From JAZKIX01 sp040384645 (GTDB lineage Bacteria > Pseudomonadota > Gammaproteobacteria > Burkholderiales > Burkholderiaceae_D), in the NCBI GenBank assembly GCA_040384645.1, contig JAZKIX010000113.1, forward strand, positions 1 to 54,550: a stretch of 54,550 nt of DNA, given 5' to 3'. The notes beneath the pieces are model-generated. The model did no database searches. It saw only the letters and a program-made list of their open reading frames with translations, and was not told the origin of the DNA. Below, one piece after another: positions 32,178 to 41,314 of this stretch. Position numbers and translations under genes: made by a program. The number at the start of each line of letters is the position of its first letter. Positions within the stretch are counted from its first letter, which is position 1.

Positions 32178-33191
32178 ATGGCAAAACTTCTGTTACTCAC
32201 ACTTCTGGCAATCACGCCGGCCTTTCGCGCTTTCACACGATGGTCCGGGATCATCATGCTCAGCTTTTTTGGATGCACAATCGCGGGCGCCGCGACCCCT
32301 ATCAGCATTTCAAGCGGATACGGTGCCGGATCAACGATATTTTTAATCGCGCAAGACCGTGGTTATTTTGCGCAAGAGGGCTTGAATGTCACCATCGTAC
32401 CTTGCGAGGGCGCGTTCCAGTGTATGGACGATATGCTGGCCGGCCGAAGCGACTTTTCCAATGGCGGCGATCTCGCCATCATGTTCAGGGCACTCGAGCG
32501 AAAGGATTTCGTCGTACTGGCAACGCTCGCCACGTCAACCTCGATTCTTAAGCTGCTCGCGCGCAGCAGCGCGCAGGTATCGTCCCCAAAAGATTTAATT
32601 GGCAAACGTGTGGGCATTATCAGCAAATCAGCGCCCCACTACTTTCTACATATGTATTTATTGAAGGCGGGTATCGACCCTCACAAGCTAAAAGAGATTG
32701 TGCTTCAACCCAGTACCATGTCAGCCGCATTCGCACGTGGCGAGGTAGACGTGCTTTCGACTTATGAACCTTTAGCGTCGAAACAGCGCAAGGAATTCGG
32801 CAAACAAATCAGCGAAGTGGCAATCCCGCCCATCTTCAATCTAGGCGTTCATCTGGTCTCGCTACGCCGCACTGTGAACGAACGGCCCGACGAAACATCC
32901 CGCTTATTGCTTGCACTGGTGCGTGCCGAGCAGTTCATCCGGCAAGAGCCAGCCAAGGCGCGCCAGATATGGATGAAACGGACCGGAGTCAGTGAGGCCG
33001 AAGCTGAAGCGGCATGGGGTGGAATCAAATTTAAAATGACTTTAGAGCCCTCGCTGATAACGGTGCTGGACGGCGCTGCACGCTGGGCTCAGCTTGAAGG
33101 TTTGGCACATACCAGCCAGCTCCCCAATTTTCATGAATTAATCGATACAGCGCCATTAACAAAGGCCAAGCCAGAAGGCGTCATCAAGTAA
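32178..33191 (+). CDS. NMT1/SsuA-like periplasmic binding protein 2, coupled to a hybrid kinase
   Basis: A 337-aa paralogue of the preceding gene. Its N-terminus has two hydrophobic stretches (MAKLLLLTLLAITPAF and GIIMLSFFGCTIAGAA), so it has a long signal peptide or the true start is internal. The mature part shows the same landmarks (IFLIAQDRGYFAQEGLNVTI; CEGAFQCMDDMLAGRSDFSNGGDLAIMF; SSPKDLIGKRVGIISKSAPHYF). The C-x5-C pair is conserved. The stop TAA overlaps the ATG of the second hybrid kinase (TAATG), a strong sign that the two proteins are made together and act together. The ligand is unknown. Confidence 0.85.
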   Translation: MAKLLLLTLLAITPAFRAFTRWSGIIMLSFFGCTIAGAATPISISSGYGAGSTIFLIAQDRGYFAQEGLNVTIVPCEGAFQCMDDMLAGRSDFSNGGDLAIMFRALERKDFVVLATLATSTSILKLLARSSAQVSSPKDLIGKRVGIISKSAPHYFLHMYLLKAGIDPHKLKEIVLQPSTMSAAFARGEVDVLSTYEPLASKQRKEFGKQISEVAIPPIFNLGVHLVSLRRTVNERPDETSRLLLALVRAEQFIRQEPAKARQIWMKRTGVSEAEAEAAWGGIKFKMTLEPSLITVLDGAARWAQLEGLAHTSQLPNFHELIDTAPLTKAKPEGVIK

Positions 33192-36100
33192 TGCGCATTC
33201 GACGGCTCCTGTACCTTATCGCCATCGTAAGTATCACTGCGGTGCTGATTGGCGCACTTGCACTTTACGCCGCAATTCGCGGCCTGGATGCCATTGATCG
33301 CGAACAGGAGCAAGCCCAGCTCGCCACCCGCCAAATGTCGTCCCTGCTCGTACTAACCGAAGAATACGTGCTTGATCATAACGACCGTGCCGCCAGACAG
33401 TGGTGGTTACGCTATGCGGATCTAAAAGCCAGCCTTTCCAATGAGACCACCGCCATCGCGGAAACCGCCCATTTCCGAAAAGACCTGCTTGAACGTCACG
33501 GTCGTGTCGCAGACGTATTTAAACTCATAACCGATGTCAAAATCGAGTTTGATCCCAAGCTCAACGAGCGGCGCACGGCAATGCTGGTCGGGCAACTCAT
33601 CAGTGAAGTCGAAGGCATGGGCGAAGATGCCTATCGCTGGGGAAACTTTACCGAAAACAGCCGCAGGGCACGGCAAAAGATACTTCACTGGTCGGAATTT
33701 GCGCTCGGCCTGATCTTGTTCATGTCGCTGGCAGCAGTAGTGTGGATAGCGTCGCGCCGTTTGATCCTGCCGCTGGCACGGCTGGAAATAGCCACCCGTG
33801 CGGTTGGCGAAGGCCAGCTAAGCCAGCGCGTCAGCTATAGCAGTGAAGATGAATTCGGCGATGTCGCGCGCGCCTTCAATACGATGACCAGCACACTGGA
33901 ATCTCAATCGGCGGAACTGGCCCGGGCTTACCAACAGAGCCAGCAAGAAGTAGAACGCGCGCAACTGGCGATGAAACATTTCGATTCACTGTTTGCCTTG
34001 GCCCCAAGCGCACTGATTGTCATCAACCATCTGGGTGCAATCACCAAGGCGAACGAAAAAGCGCATCAGCTATTCGGCTACGATTCACAGCAATTGCCAG
34101 GGGTAGAAATCGGCAAACTCTTGCCCCATACAACGCTCCTTATCCAGCCCGGCGCTCTGGAAACGCCCGCCACAGACCCCACCAATCACGCAAGCAAGCA
34201 GAGTACTGCCACCAAAGAATCTGGCTCCGGGATGCGTGCCGACGGCAATGCATTCTTGCTCGAATTTAACGCCAGCCCGCATCATCTCGACGGTGTGCCC
34301 AGCACCATATTATCGCTGTGGGATGTGACGGAACAGTACCAGTTGCAGCAATCCATGCACCATGCCAAAGAGCTAGCCGAAGCGGCGAGTCGCGCTAAAA
34401 GTGAGTTCGTCGCCAATATGAGCCACGAAATCCGCACTCCGATGAATGCCGTGTTAGGCATGACGTATTTGCTCAACAAGACACCGCTCTCGGTCGATCA
34501 AAAAAAGTACCTGGATATGATCCGGGTGGCAGGCGAATCCTTGCTCGAAATCTTGAACGATGTACTCGATTTTTCAAAAATAGAAGCTGGACGGATGCTG
34601 ATCTCATCCAACCGGTTCATCCTTGATGATGTATTGCGGAAGCTGGCCACCATTATGATGGTCAACGCCGGCGATCGCGATCTTGAATTGGCGATCGGCA
34701 TAGAGCCTGGCATTCCCCATATTTACATTGGCGATGCGTTACGCATACAACAGGTGTTAGTTAATTTGGCAGGAAACGCCATCAAATTTACCGAGCGCGG
34801 GGAAGTATCGGTGTACGTCGATGCGATCATGGTCGACAAGTTGACAGCGACTTTGCGTTTTCGTATTTGCGATAGCGGCATCGGGATGAATAAAGAGCAG
34901 CAAGCCCGTTTGTTTACCGCCTTTTCTCAGGCGGATGAATCGACCACCAGACGTTTTGGCGGCACTGGCCTGGGCTTGACGATCAGCAAACGGCTGATCG
35001 ACATGATGGACGGCAAAATTGAAGTGTCGAGCCAACTAGGCGTCGGCAGCGAATTCTGTGTCAGCCTGCCGATGAAAATTGCGCATGACAATCAAAGCTT
35101 TCCTCTCATGCGCGGCAACGGCCTGGGCGCATTGCGGGTATTGGTGGTCGACGATAACGAAACCAGCCGTAATTATCTGAGCAAAACTGTGCAAGCCTGG
35201 CGCTGGCAAGCCGAATCGGTGAAGACCGGTGCCAGCGCGCTCCAACAAGTCCAACTGGCTCGCGACAGTGGGCAACCCTACGATGTCGTATTGGTCGATT
35301 GGCAAATGCCGGGGATGGACGGCCTGTCGACCATGCAGGCGATCCGGGCTGCGCAGCCGCAGCCAAGCATACCGATCATCATCATGATCAATGTTTTTGG
35401 CAGAAATCAACTCTTGCACCAGCAATCCTTTTCAGACGCCGACGCCGTTCTAATGAAGCCTGTCACCGGCTCCAGCTTATTCGACACCTTGCATGAAGTT
35501 CTGGTAACGCGGCTAGCGGAAGGCCACCTTGCCGACCCACACAGCGCGCCTGACGAAGCGATATCGCCAATCAAGAACACCAGAATATTATTAGTCGAAG
35601 ACAACCCCTTCAATCAGTTGGTCGCCAAAGCGCTGCTGGAACCGTTGGGTGCGCTGGTCCAGGTCATGGCCGACGGCGCGCAAGCAGTCGAACATTTAAG
35701 GCAATGTCCCCACGCTTACGATTTGATTCTGATGGACGTTCAAATGCCCGTCATGGACGGTTTCACCGCCACCGGCCTGATCCGCAATGAGTTGAAACTC
35801 ACGCTTCCCATCATCGCAATGACCGCAGGCGTACTAGAAACCGAGCGCAGCAAATGTATCGCCGCTGGTATGGATGATTTTATTGCCAAGCCGGTCGACG
35901 TTGATGACATGATCGCTACCCTTGCCCGCTACACGACGGCGGCCAGATTGACAGCGATGCAACTGCCGCCTCTTGCTGCTGACTTTCAGACCCCATTTCT
36001 TGTTGGCGCTTGTGCCATCCCTCAAAAGCAGGCATCGCTTCAGGCATTTGACATCGAACGCTTCTTAGCCATCGCTAAAGGCAACACGCTGCATCGCGAC

Positions 36101-36625
36101 ACTGTCTTCAAATTATTGTCCAGCGCTATTGGAACCGGCCGCGCACCCCTCGACCAAGCTTACGCAGCATGGCAAGCGGGGCGCGTCGACGATTGTGTAA
36201 AGCACTTGCACACCCTGCGTGGCGCAATCGGTACTTTGGGTGCGACACGTTTCGCCGATGCCGCACTAGAACTCGAACGTGCCATGGTGAACAATGGGCC
36301 AGAACAGGTAGAACCGCTTTTCCAAAGTGCGAAAAATGCATTGAACGACATGCTGGCAGCCGCGCAAACCTGGCTATCGGGGCAAACGGTGCATCAAGCG
36401 AAGGAGCCACACGCTGTCGAACAGCTCAATTCGCGTCAGATCGAGCGCTTTAACGCATTGCTGCAAACGCAGGACATCGACGCCTACGAAACCTATGGCG
36501 CTCTCCGGCCATCGTTGCATGCACTGCTCGCGCCAGCGCAAGCTAGCGCGCTCGATACAGCGATGGAACTTCTGGCGTTTGAAACAGCGCAGGAAATCGT
36601 CAGGGATCTTGCGCCGCTGCCTTGA
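33191..36625 (+). CDS. Hybrid histidine kinase: TM-periplasmic-TM-HAMP-PAS-HisKA-HATPase-REC-REC-HPt
   Basis: A 1144-aa sensor. TM1 is at about 7-29, followed by a helical periplasmic domain of about 135 residues and TM2 at about 172-195. Then come HAMP, PAS (about 262-385), HisKA (His in NMSHEIRTPMNAVLG, about 412), HATPase (N box VLVNLAGNAIKF; GGTGLGL), REC1 (VLVVDDNETSRN; Asp in VLVDWQM), REC2 (LLVEDNPFNQ; LILMDVQM) and HPt (HTLRGAIGTLGA). From HisKA to the C-terminus it is a close paralogue of the first hybrid kinase, but the input half is unrelated. Its gene overlaps binding protein 2, so the small periplasmic domain may dock that protein. No DNA-binding output is present. Confidence 0.93.
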   Translation: MRIRRLLYLIAIVSITAVLIGALALYAAIRGLDAIDREQEQAQLATRQMSSLLVLTEEYVLDHNDRAARQWWLRYADLKASLSNETTAIAETAHFRKDLLERHGRVADVFKLITDVKIEFDPKLNERRTAMLVGQLISEVEGMGEDAYRWGNFTENSRRARQKILHWSEFALGLILFMSLAAVVWIASRRLILPLARLEIATRAVGEGQLSQRVSYSSEDEFGDVARAFNTMTSTLESQSAELARAYQQSQQEVERAQLAMKHFDSLFALAPSALIVINHLGAITKANEKAHQLFGYDSQQLPGVEIGKLLPHTTLLIQPGALETPATDPTNHASKQSTATKESGSGMRADGNAFLLEFNASPHHLDGVPSTILSLWDVTEQYQLQQSMHHAKELAEAASRAKSEFVANMSHEIRTPMNAVLGMTYLLNKTPLSVDQKKYLDMIRVAGESLLEILNDVLDFSKIEAGRMLISSNRFILDDVLRKLATIMMVNAGDRDLELAIGIEPGIPHIYIGDALRIQQVLVNLAGNAIKFTERGEVSVYVDAIMVDKLTATLRFRICDSGIGMNKEQQARLFTAFSQADESTTRRFGGTGLGLTISKRLIDMMDGKIEVSSQLGVGSEFCVSLPMKIAHDNQSFPLMRGNGLGALRVLVVDDNETSRNYLSKTVQAWRWQAESVKTGASALQQVQLARDSGQPYDVVLVDWQMPGMDGLSTMQAIRAAQPQPSIPIIIMINVFGRNQLLHQQSFSDADAVLMKPVTGSSLFDTLHEVLVTRLAEGHLADPHSAPDEAISPIKNTRILLVEDNPFNQLVAKALLEPLGALVQVMADGAQAVEHLRQCPHAYDLILMDVQMPVMDGFTATGLIRNELKLTLPIIAMTAGVLETERSKCIAAGMDDFIAKPVDVDDMIATLARYTTAARLTAMQLPPLAADFQTPFLVGACAIPQKQASLQAFDIERFLAIAKGNTLHRDTVFKLLSSAIGTGRAPLDQAYAAWQAGRVDDCVKHLHTLRGAIGTLGATRFADAALELERAMVNNGPEQVEPLFQSAKNALNDMLAAAQTWLSGQTVHQAKEPHAVEQLNSRQIERFNALLQTQDIDAYETYGALRPSLHALLAPAQASALDTAMELLAFETAQEIVRDLAPLP

Positions 36626-36685
36626 CACGGATGTGCAAACCGGTTGCTAAGGCGGGAACAGTGCTAAAACAGCCTCCACATGAAT

Positions 36686-36760
36686 TTTAATACTGGTGGG
36701 TGTATTTTTTAAAGCACAATGAATCCGTGCGGGATAGCTGGTATTTTTGCCTATACTCCC
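36686..36760 (-). repeat. Dispersed intergenic element, copy D
   Basis: On the minus strand this reads gggagtataggcaaaaatac, then ccag, tatcccgcac, a gap, aaaaaatacacccaccagta. It shares the order of blocks GGGAGTAT, GGCAAAATACC, CCCGCAC and AAATAC..CCAGTAT with copies at 42746, 48543 and 52156. It lies between the convergent ends of the second hybrid kinase and the CheY-like gene. Confidence 0.8.
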
Positions 36761-36879
36761 TATAATTTGTTAGAGCAATAAAAACCTTGCCCCTCAATCT
36801 GGCATCTCAGTCGTGACGGCAAAATAATCAAGCAGTGTTTTAGTGTCCGTCATCAAACCAGCCATGCCAGCAGTGCAGG

Positions 36880-37299
36880 CTAAGGCGTCATGTAATCATT
36901 CATCTCGCGCTTTTTCAAAATACTATTGATGCGTTTTTTCAACGCGTTTGCGCCCAACGGTTTAACCACATAACCATCGGCCCCCGCCTTGGCTGCGGCC
37001 AGGATATTTTCTTCAGTTGCCACAGCGGTAATCATTAAAATTGGTAACTCGCTCAGTGCGGGCGTATCGCGAATCGAGCGGATCAAAGTTAAGCCGTCCA
37101 TGATTGGCATACTGCAATCGGTGACCACAAAGTGAATCGGTACGGCCATATTTTTTGCCGCCTTGAAGGTACGCAAGGCCATTGCGCCATCGGCAGCTTC
37201 GGATATTTTGACGTAACCCAGCTCTTTCAACAGGCTCACGATGACATGCCGCAAGGTGGGCGAATCATTGACTACCAGCAGGTGGAGATCGATATACAT
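36880..37299 (-). CDS. CheY-like single-domain response regulator
   Basis: The 139-aa stand-alone receiver is very close to CheY in layout (LLKELGY.KISEAADGAMAL; phospho-acceptor Asp61 in VVTDCSMPIMDGL; Thr in LPILMITAVAT; Lys in GYVVKPLG). The usual acidic pair that binds Mg is Asn-Asp here (VVNDS), so one acidic ligand is lost, which may change phosphorylation kinetics. It could take phosphate from one of the HPt domains of the neighbouring hybrid kinases. It is convergent with the second kinase and has no chemotaxis gene next to it. Confidence 0.88.
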   Translation of the reverse strand: MYIDLHLLVVNDSPTLRHVIVSLLKELGYVKISEAADGAMALRTFKAAKNMAVPIHFVVTDCSMPIMDGLTLIRSIRDTPALSELPILMITAVATEENILAAAKAGADGYVVKPLGANALKKRINSILKKREMNDYMTP

Positions 37300-37448
37300 G
37301 AATTTATTTTATCGGCCCAGGGTAGGCAACAATGTTCGGCAACACACCTAATTTCCCAAAAAAGCAGTCCCTGCGCGCCAGATCAAAGATGCGAATCTTG
37401 ATTCGATGGCAAAATTGCGGCTACCAAGAAATCCTCTGAAAGAATCCC

Positions 37449-39038
37449 ATGCGCCACATCCCACTAAAAATCCTGCACCCACTCGCGCTCACCGCGATCC
37501 TCGGCTTATCAGCCGGCATGTATTCAGCCTCATCAGCGCTGGCTGCTGAGTTGAAAATCGGGCTGGCTGCCGATGTATCCTCGCTCGACCCGCACTACCT
37601 CAACATCGCGCCCAATATCGGCTTTGCTTCGCATCTATTCGATGCGCTAGTCAATGTCGATCCCAATGGCCGATTGATACCGGCGCTGGCGACCGAATGG
37701 CGGGCGGTCGATGCCACCACCTGGGAATTCAAGTTGCGGCGCGGCGTCAAGTTTCACGATGGCTCCGACATGACTGCCGCCGACGTCATTTTTTCGCTCG
37801 ACCGCCCCGCTACGCTGACCAATAGCCCCGGTCCGTTTACCAGTTACACCAAGCAAATTATCGGCAAAACCGCACCCGACCCCTACACCGTCCGCCTCAA
37901 GACCAGCGCACCATACGGCCCGCTGCCGCTGGATGTCAGCGCGATTTTTATCGTCTCTAAAAAAGCAGCACAAACAGCCACCAGCGACGACTTCAATAGC
38001 GGCAAAGCCTTGATCGGTACTGGCCCCTTCAAATTCGCCACCTTCCAGCGCGGCGACCGGATCGAGGTTGTGCGCAACGATCAATATTGGGCGCCGAAAG
38101 CGGCTTGGGATAAAGTCAGCTTTCGCATCATGAGCAATGCTGCGCCGCGCATGGCTGCGCTGCTGGCAGGCGATGTTGATGCGATCGAGAGCGTGCCGAC
38201 AGCGGATCTAGCCAAGCTCAAAGCCAATCCCAAATTCAAGCTGGAACAAAAAATATCCTGGCGCACGATTTTCTGGCACCTCGACCAAAGCAGCAGGATC
38301 TCGCCCTTCATCGCCGACAAGGCCGGCAAACCGCTGCCTGCTAACCCGTTGCGCGATGTCCGGGTACGACAAGCGATTTCCAAATCGATCAACCGCGCCG
38401 CACTGGTCGATCGCACCATGGAAGGCTTGGCAGTACCGGCCTCGAACATCGTTGCGCCCGGCATCATGGGGTACAACGACACACTGAAAGTCGAGGCCTA
38501 CGACCCGGAAGGCGCGAAAAAATTACTAGCCGAAGCCGGCTACCCAAACGGCTTTGCCCTCACCATCCACGGCCCCAACAATCGCTATATCAACGACGAG
38601 CAGGTAGTGCAAACCGTGGCGCAATTCCTGTCGCGCATCGGCATCCAGACCAAGGTTGAAACCTTGCCGCTCTCTGTCTATTTCGGCCGTGCCAATAAAG
38701 GCGAGTTTTCCATGGCTCTGCTTGGTTGGGGCACGCTGGCCGGCGATTTTGGTTTGCGCACGCTGACTGGCACGCCTAATCCCGCGACCGGCTGGGGCAG
38801 TTGGAACTGGGGCAAATATAGCAATCCGGCCGTCGATGGCCTGGTGCAATCTGCGCTGGGGTCAGTCGATCAAGCCAAGCGCGAGGATTTTGCCAGGCAA
38901 GCGGCAGCAATTGCCTTAAAAGAGGTTGCGGTGGTGCCGATGCATCATCAATACGCGACCTGGGCCATGCGCAAGGGCATTAAATACACCGCAAGGACCG
39001 ATGAATTTACCTTTGCGCATCAGTTCATGCCGAAATAA
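37449..39038 (+). CDS. Peptide/opine-type ABC transporter binding protein (SBP family 5)
   Basis: A 529-aa periplasmic protein with signal peptide (cleavage near SALAAELKIG) and family-5 landmarks: SSLDPHYLNIAPN near the start, AADVIFSLDR, LIGTGPFKF, and VRQAISKSINRAALVD with AVPASNIVAPG. It would deliver oligopeptides or similar ligands to an inner-membrane permease. The matching permease and ATPase genes lie 3.8 kb downstream at 42875-46818, separated by unrelated small genes, so the transporter locus looks interrupted. Base composition is GC-rich, like the dpp genes and unlike the insert. The exact ligand cannot be told. Confidence 0.93.
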   Translation: MRHIPLKILHPLALTAILGLSAGMYSASSALAAELKIGLAADVSSLDPHYLNIAPNIGFASHLFDALVNVDPNGRLIPALATEWRAVDATTWEFKLRRGVKFHDGSDMTAADVIFSLDRPATLTNSPGPFTSYTKQIIGKTAPDPYTVRLKTSAPYGPLPLDVSAIFIVSKKAAQTATSDDFNSGKALIGTGPFKFATFQRGDRIEVVRNDQYWAPKAAWDKVSFRIMSNAAPRMAALLAGDVDAIESVPTADLAKLKANPKFKLEQKISWRTIFWHLDQSSRISPFIADKAGKPLPANPLRDVRVRQAISKSINRAALVDRTMEGLAVPASNIVAPGIMGYNDTLKVEAYDPEGAKKLLAEAGYPNGFALTIHGPNNRYINDEQVVQTVAQFLSRIGIQTKVETLPLSVYFGRANKGEFSMALLGWGTLAGDFGLRTLTGTPNPATGWGSWNWGKYSNPAVDGLVQSALGSVDQAKREDFARQAAAIALKEVAVVPMHHQYATWAMRKGIKYTARTDEFTFAHQFMPK

Positions 39039-39106
39039 TGGAGAAATTAAGTTAAGTAGATTGCGCCGTGCGCACCGAATTGCTGAGGTTACCAAAGGAA
39101 AATTTA

Positions 39107-39595
39107 ATGCATATTGATTCGCGATCAGGCTATAGGATCGTGCAATGGGGGTATGATTTCGATCCTTCACTCTCGGCACTTGTCACCCGCTTTCCCGAAC
39201 TTGTCATCGGTCATTTTGTGGCTATTGCCTCATGCGATAGCGGCCCCTATTCCCCAACCAAACTGGAGCGTCAAGCAGGATGGAAGACTGATTGCGGAAT
39301 TGCAGTGAGCCCTTTAATTGACAAATCTTCTACCCTGCCGATGCCTGGTTTTGACGAATGGTATATCTACAAGGAGGCCCATTCGATTCCATTTTGCAAT
39401 TCCTTCGTCAATCAGTTTGGATTTTCCCCGATCCATTCAGAGACCAAAATTCTGGATGCATTTTGGTCTCAAGTGGAACTTTGTCATCCATTGCATATTC
39501 TTGGGGCTGGCACGCCAAACATGTTTTTTATTACCCGAGACGAGGCGCTATTCAAGAGGGTCATCGATGTCCAATACTTCGATCAAAATAACTAG
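39107..39595 (+). CDS. Unrecognised small protein (162 aa)
   Basis: Starts MHIDSRSGYRIVQWGYDF, with AAAGGA 7 nt before ATG. Soluble, no signal peptide, rich in aromatic residues (FDEWYIYKEAH; PFCNSFVNQFGFSPI). I do not recognise the family. Its size, aromatic/acidic character and grouping with three more small unknown genes in a low-GC islet are reminiscent of immunity-type or anti-toxin proteins. No toxin gene is adjacent. Confidence 0.7.
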   Translation: MHIDSRSGYRIVQWGYDFDPSLSALVTRFPELVIGHFVAIASCDSGPYSPTKLERQAGWKTDCGIAVSPLIDKSSTLPMPGFDEWYIYKEAHSIPFCNSFVNQFGFSPIHSETKILDAFWSQVELCHPLHILGAGTPNMFFITRDEALFKRVIDVQYFDQNN

Positions 39596-39613
39596 TCACA
39601 CCTGCATTGCCCA

Positions 39614-40057
39614 ATGATGGCCAACATGCCGCGCCGCAAAAAAATAGTAGTCGGATTTATTACTTTCATAACATTGATCGGCGGCGTCGCCCTATATGGT
39701 TTATTGCTCTTACCTTTTTCCGATACGTGTAGCAATACGGTACTCGCCGAATATCCATCGCCCAATGGGAAGCTGAAGGCGATTGTCTTTGAACGTAGTT
39801 GTGGCGCCACAACCGATTTCTCAACGCAAGTCTCCATCCTTAACGCTGATAAGGATTTTGACAGTGCGGCAGGCAAGCTGTTCGTTGCCGATACCAACCA
39901 GGGACAAGCGCCTGCCGGCGTAGATGGCGGACCGGATATTCGATTCCGGTGGCTATCCGATACCAGCGCCGAAATTGAACACGCGTCTCTTGTTGGTAGC
40001 TATCTGCGTGAAGCAAAAATAATGGGAGTGAAAGTGAAGTACGTCCTATTTCCGTAA
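39614..40057 (+). CDS. Membrane-anchored protein resembling the DUF5412 family
   Basis: A 147-aa protein with one N-terminal membrane helix (about residues 11-33, VVGFITFITLIGGVALYGLLLL). An extracytoplasmic domain follows (CSNTVLAEYPSPNGKLKAIV, then FERSCGATTDFSTQVSIL). The Cys pair and the pattern SPNGK.KAIVF.R.CGATT.FSTQ.S fit proteins I associate with DUF5412; the function is unknown. Start codon uncertain (39614 or 39626), with no good ribosome binding site. It lies 18 bp after the preceding unknown gene and may be co-transcribed. Confidence 0.65.
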   Translation: MMANMPRRKKIVVGFITFITLIGGVALYGLLLLPFSDTCSNTVLAEYPSPNGKLKAIVFERSCGATTDFSTQVSILNADKDFDSAAGKLFVADTNQGQAPAGVDGGPDIRFRWLSDTSAEIEHASLVGSYLREAKIMGVKVKYVLFP

Positions 40058-40214
40058 TACGGCGTTGCAAATACTGGAGACACGGCAGCGGCTCAGTCGA
40101 TTCGGGAGGTTGAAGCGCACTTTTTATTCCATTTTTCTTCGCTGCAATCAAGCGATCCGACAGTTTTCCATTCGAAATAACAAATTTTTCGTGTCGTATT
40201 TAAGGGAGCTTTAC

Positions 40215-40523
40215 GTGAGAGAGGGTGAACACATCAACACAAGACGGTGCTTACTCATCGGGCAAGAGCTGATCTCTGGGCCAACCGCGCTTTACCCACC
40301 GCAAACTCTGGATGATTCGGGCTGGCTAGAACCGGATTTGCGCATTACGCTATTTTGGCCAGGATGGAGAAAAATAGAATCGATCATTGTCTATGCCGAT
40401 GACACGATGAATAGGGAAAATGACTTCCTTGATCCAATGATCCGGCATTGTGTCTGGGACCGAAAAAACGATTGGTCCGGAAAAAATGCATGGCCGAGCG
40501 TTGAAATTTCAATAGGTTTTTAA
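40215..40523 (+). CDS. Unrecognised small protein (102 aa, GTG start)
   Basis: GTG at 40215 is chosen because GGGAG lies 6 nt upstream. The frame is open back to 40065, but that stretch is basic and low in coding character. The product (VREGEHINTRRCLLIGQEL, then SGWLEPDLRITLFWPGWRKI and NDWSGKNAWPSVEISIGF) is Trp-rich and soluble. Family not recognised. It belongs to the same low-GC islet. Confidence 0.5.
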   Translation: MREGEHINTRRCLLIGQELISGPTALYPPQTLDDSGWLEPDLRITLFWPGWRKIESIIVYADDTMNRENDFLDPMIRHCVWDRKNDWSGKNAWPSVEISIGF

Positions 40524-40550
40524 AAAAATAAGGACTTGGTACATAACCGC

Positions 40551-40865
40551 ATGTTTGCGCTTCAAAAGAATACGACTGCGGTCTGCTTTAAGCCAATCGG
40601 CCTGTCACTCAAGCGTGACGTGGTCGACCTTGAGATCGCTCCCGAAGCGCCTGAATATGCAATCTATTTGCGCAATGGCATGCAGTCGCTTGAGTATCAG
40701 TCGGGTGCAATTGTCGGCGACGCGTACTCGTCACAGATTCTGGAATCGTTCAATTTTCTTTTGTCGCAGTTAGATATGATTGACAAGACCGAATGGCAAG
40801 AACGGTATTCAAAAAATTTGATGACGGAGCGTCCTGTCAAAGGATGGAAGTGGGACTACACCTGA
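40551..40865 (+). CDS. Unrecognised small acidic protein (104 aa)
   Basis: Reads MFALQKNTTAVCFKPIGLSL and ends PVKGWKWDYT. It is soluble and moderately acidic. The ATG at 40551 has no close ribosome binding site; a TTG at 40536 lies too near AAGGA to be preferred. It is the last of four small unknown genes and is followed by a hairpin at 40949. No function can be named. Confidence 0.5.
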   Translation: MFALQKNTTAVCFKPIGLSLKRDVVDLEIAPEAPEYAIYLRNGMQSLEYQSGAIVGDAYSSQILESFNFLLSQLDMIDKTEWQERYSKNLMTERPVKGWKWDYT

Positions 40866-40948
40866 TCGACTACTAATAGCCAAAAACCGCTGATCATTGG
40901 TGATAGTGGAATAAATTCGTCTTTTGTGAAAGTGATGCTACTTTCATC

Positions 40949-40968
40949 TTGCCAAATAAAATTGGCAA
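40949..40968 (+). terminator. Possible weak terminator after the small-gene islet
   Basis: A perfect 7-bp stem, ttgccaa and ttggcaa with a 6-nt AT loop, is followed by atttt. An 18-bp hairpin-like tgaaagt/actttca pair lies just upstream. The short T tract makes this weak. Confidence 0.4.
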
Positions 40969-41115
40969 ATTTTCACAGGATCAACGAACACAGCCATAAC
41001 GTTTATCGCAACCGAGACAAATTCACATACGTAAATTATTGAAACATCCTTCCGATCTGAAACGACTCATAATGACATTACACCGATATATACCAAGCCT
41101 TGGCAACACGGTTAT

Positions 41116-41202
41116 ATGTTCGGAGCGTTAACTTTTGTATTAGCGATTTCAGCACTACTACTTTTTATCGGAACAAGGATGCGTCGAAAGACATGCATTT
41201 AA
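41116..41202 (+). CDS. Possible 28-aa membrane peptide or gene remnant
   Basis: In the 450-bp interval 40866-41314 the only coding-like signal is MFGALTFVLAISALLLFIGT followed by RMRRKTCI. This is one hydrophobic helix with a basic end, in a frame open for about 28 further codons upstream (TPIYTKPWQHGY). It has no ribosome binding site, so it may be the tail of a lost membrane-protein gene. The rest of the interval shows nothing else. Confidence 0.25.
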   Translation: MFGALTFVLAISALLLFIGTRMRRKTCI

Positions 41203-41314
41203 TTTAGCCATCTAAAAAGCGAATTTTGTGGTGAGGGAATACGCCACGAAACAACTCCCAAGAACGACTTTTTTGTAATACATGTTATAGATTCCAGCTT
41301 GTATAACAGCAAAC

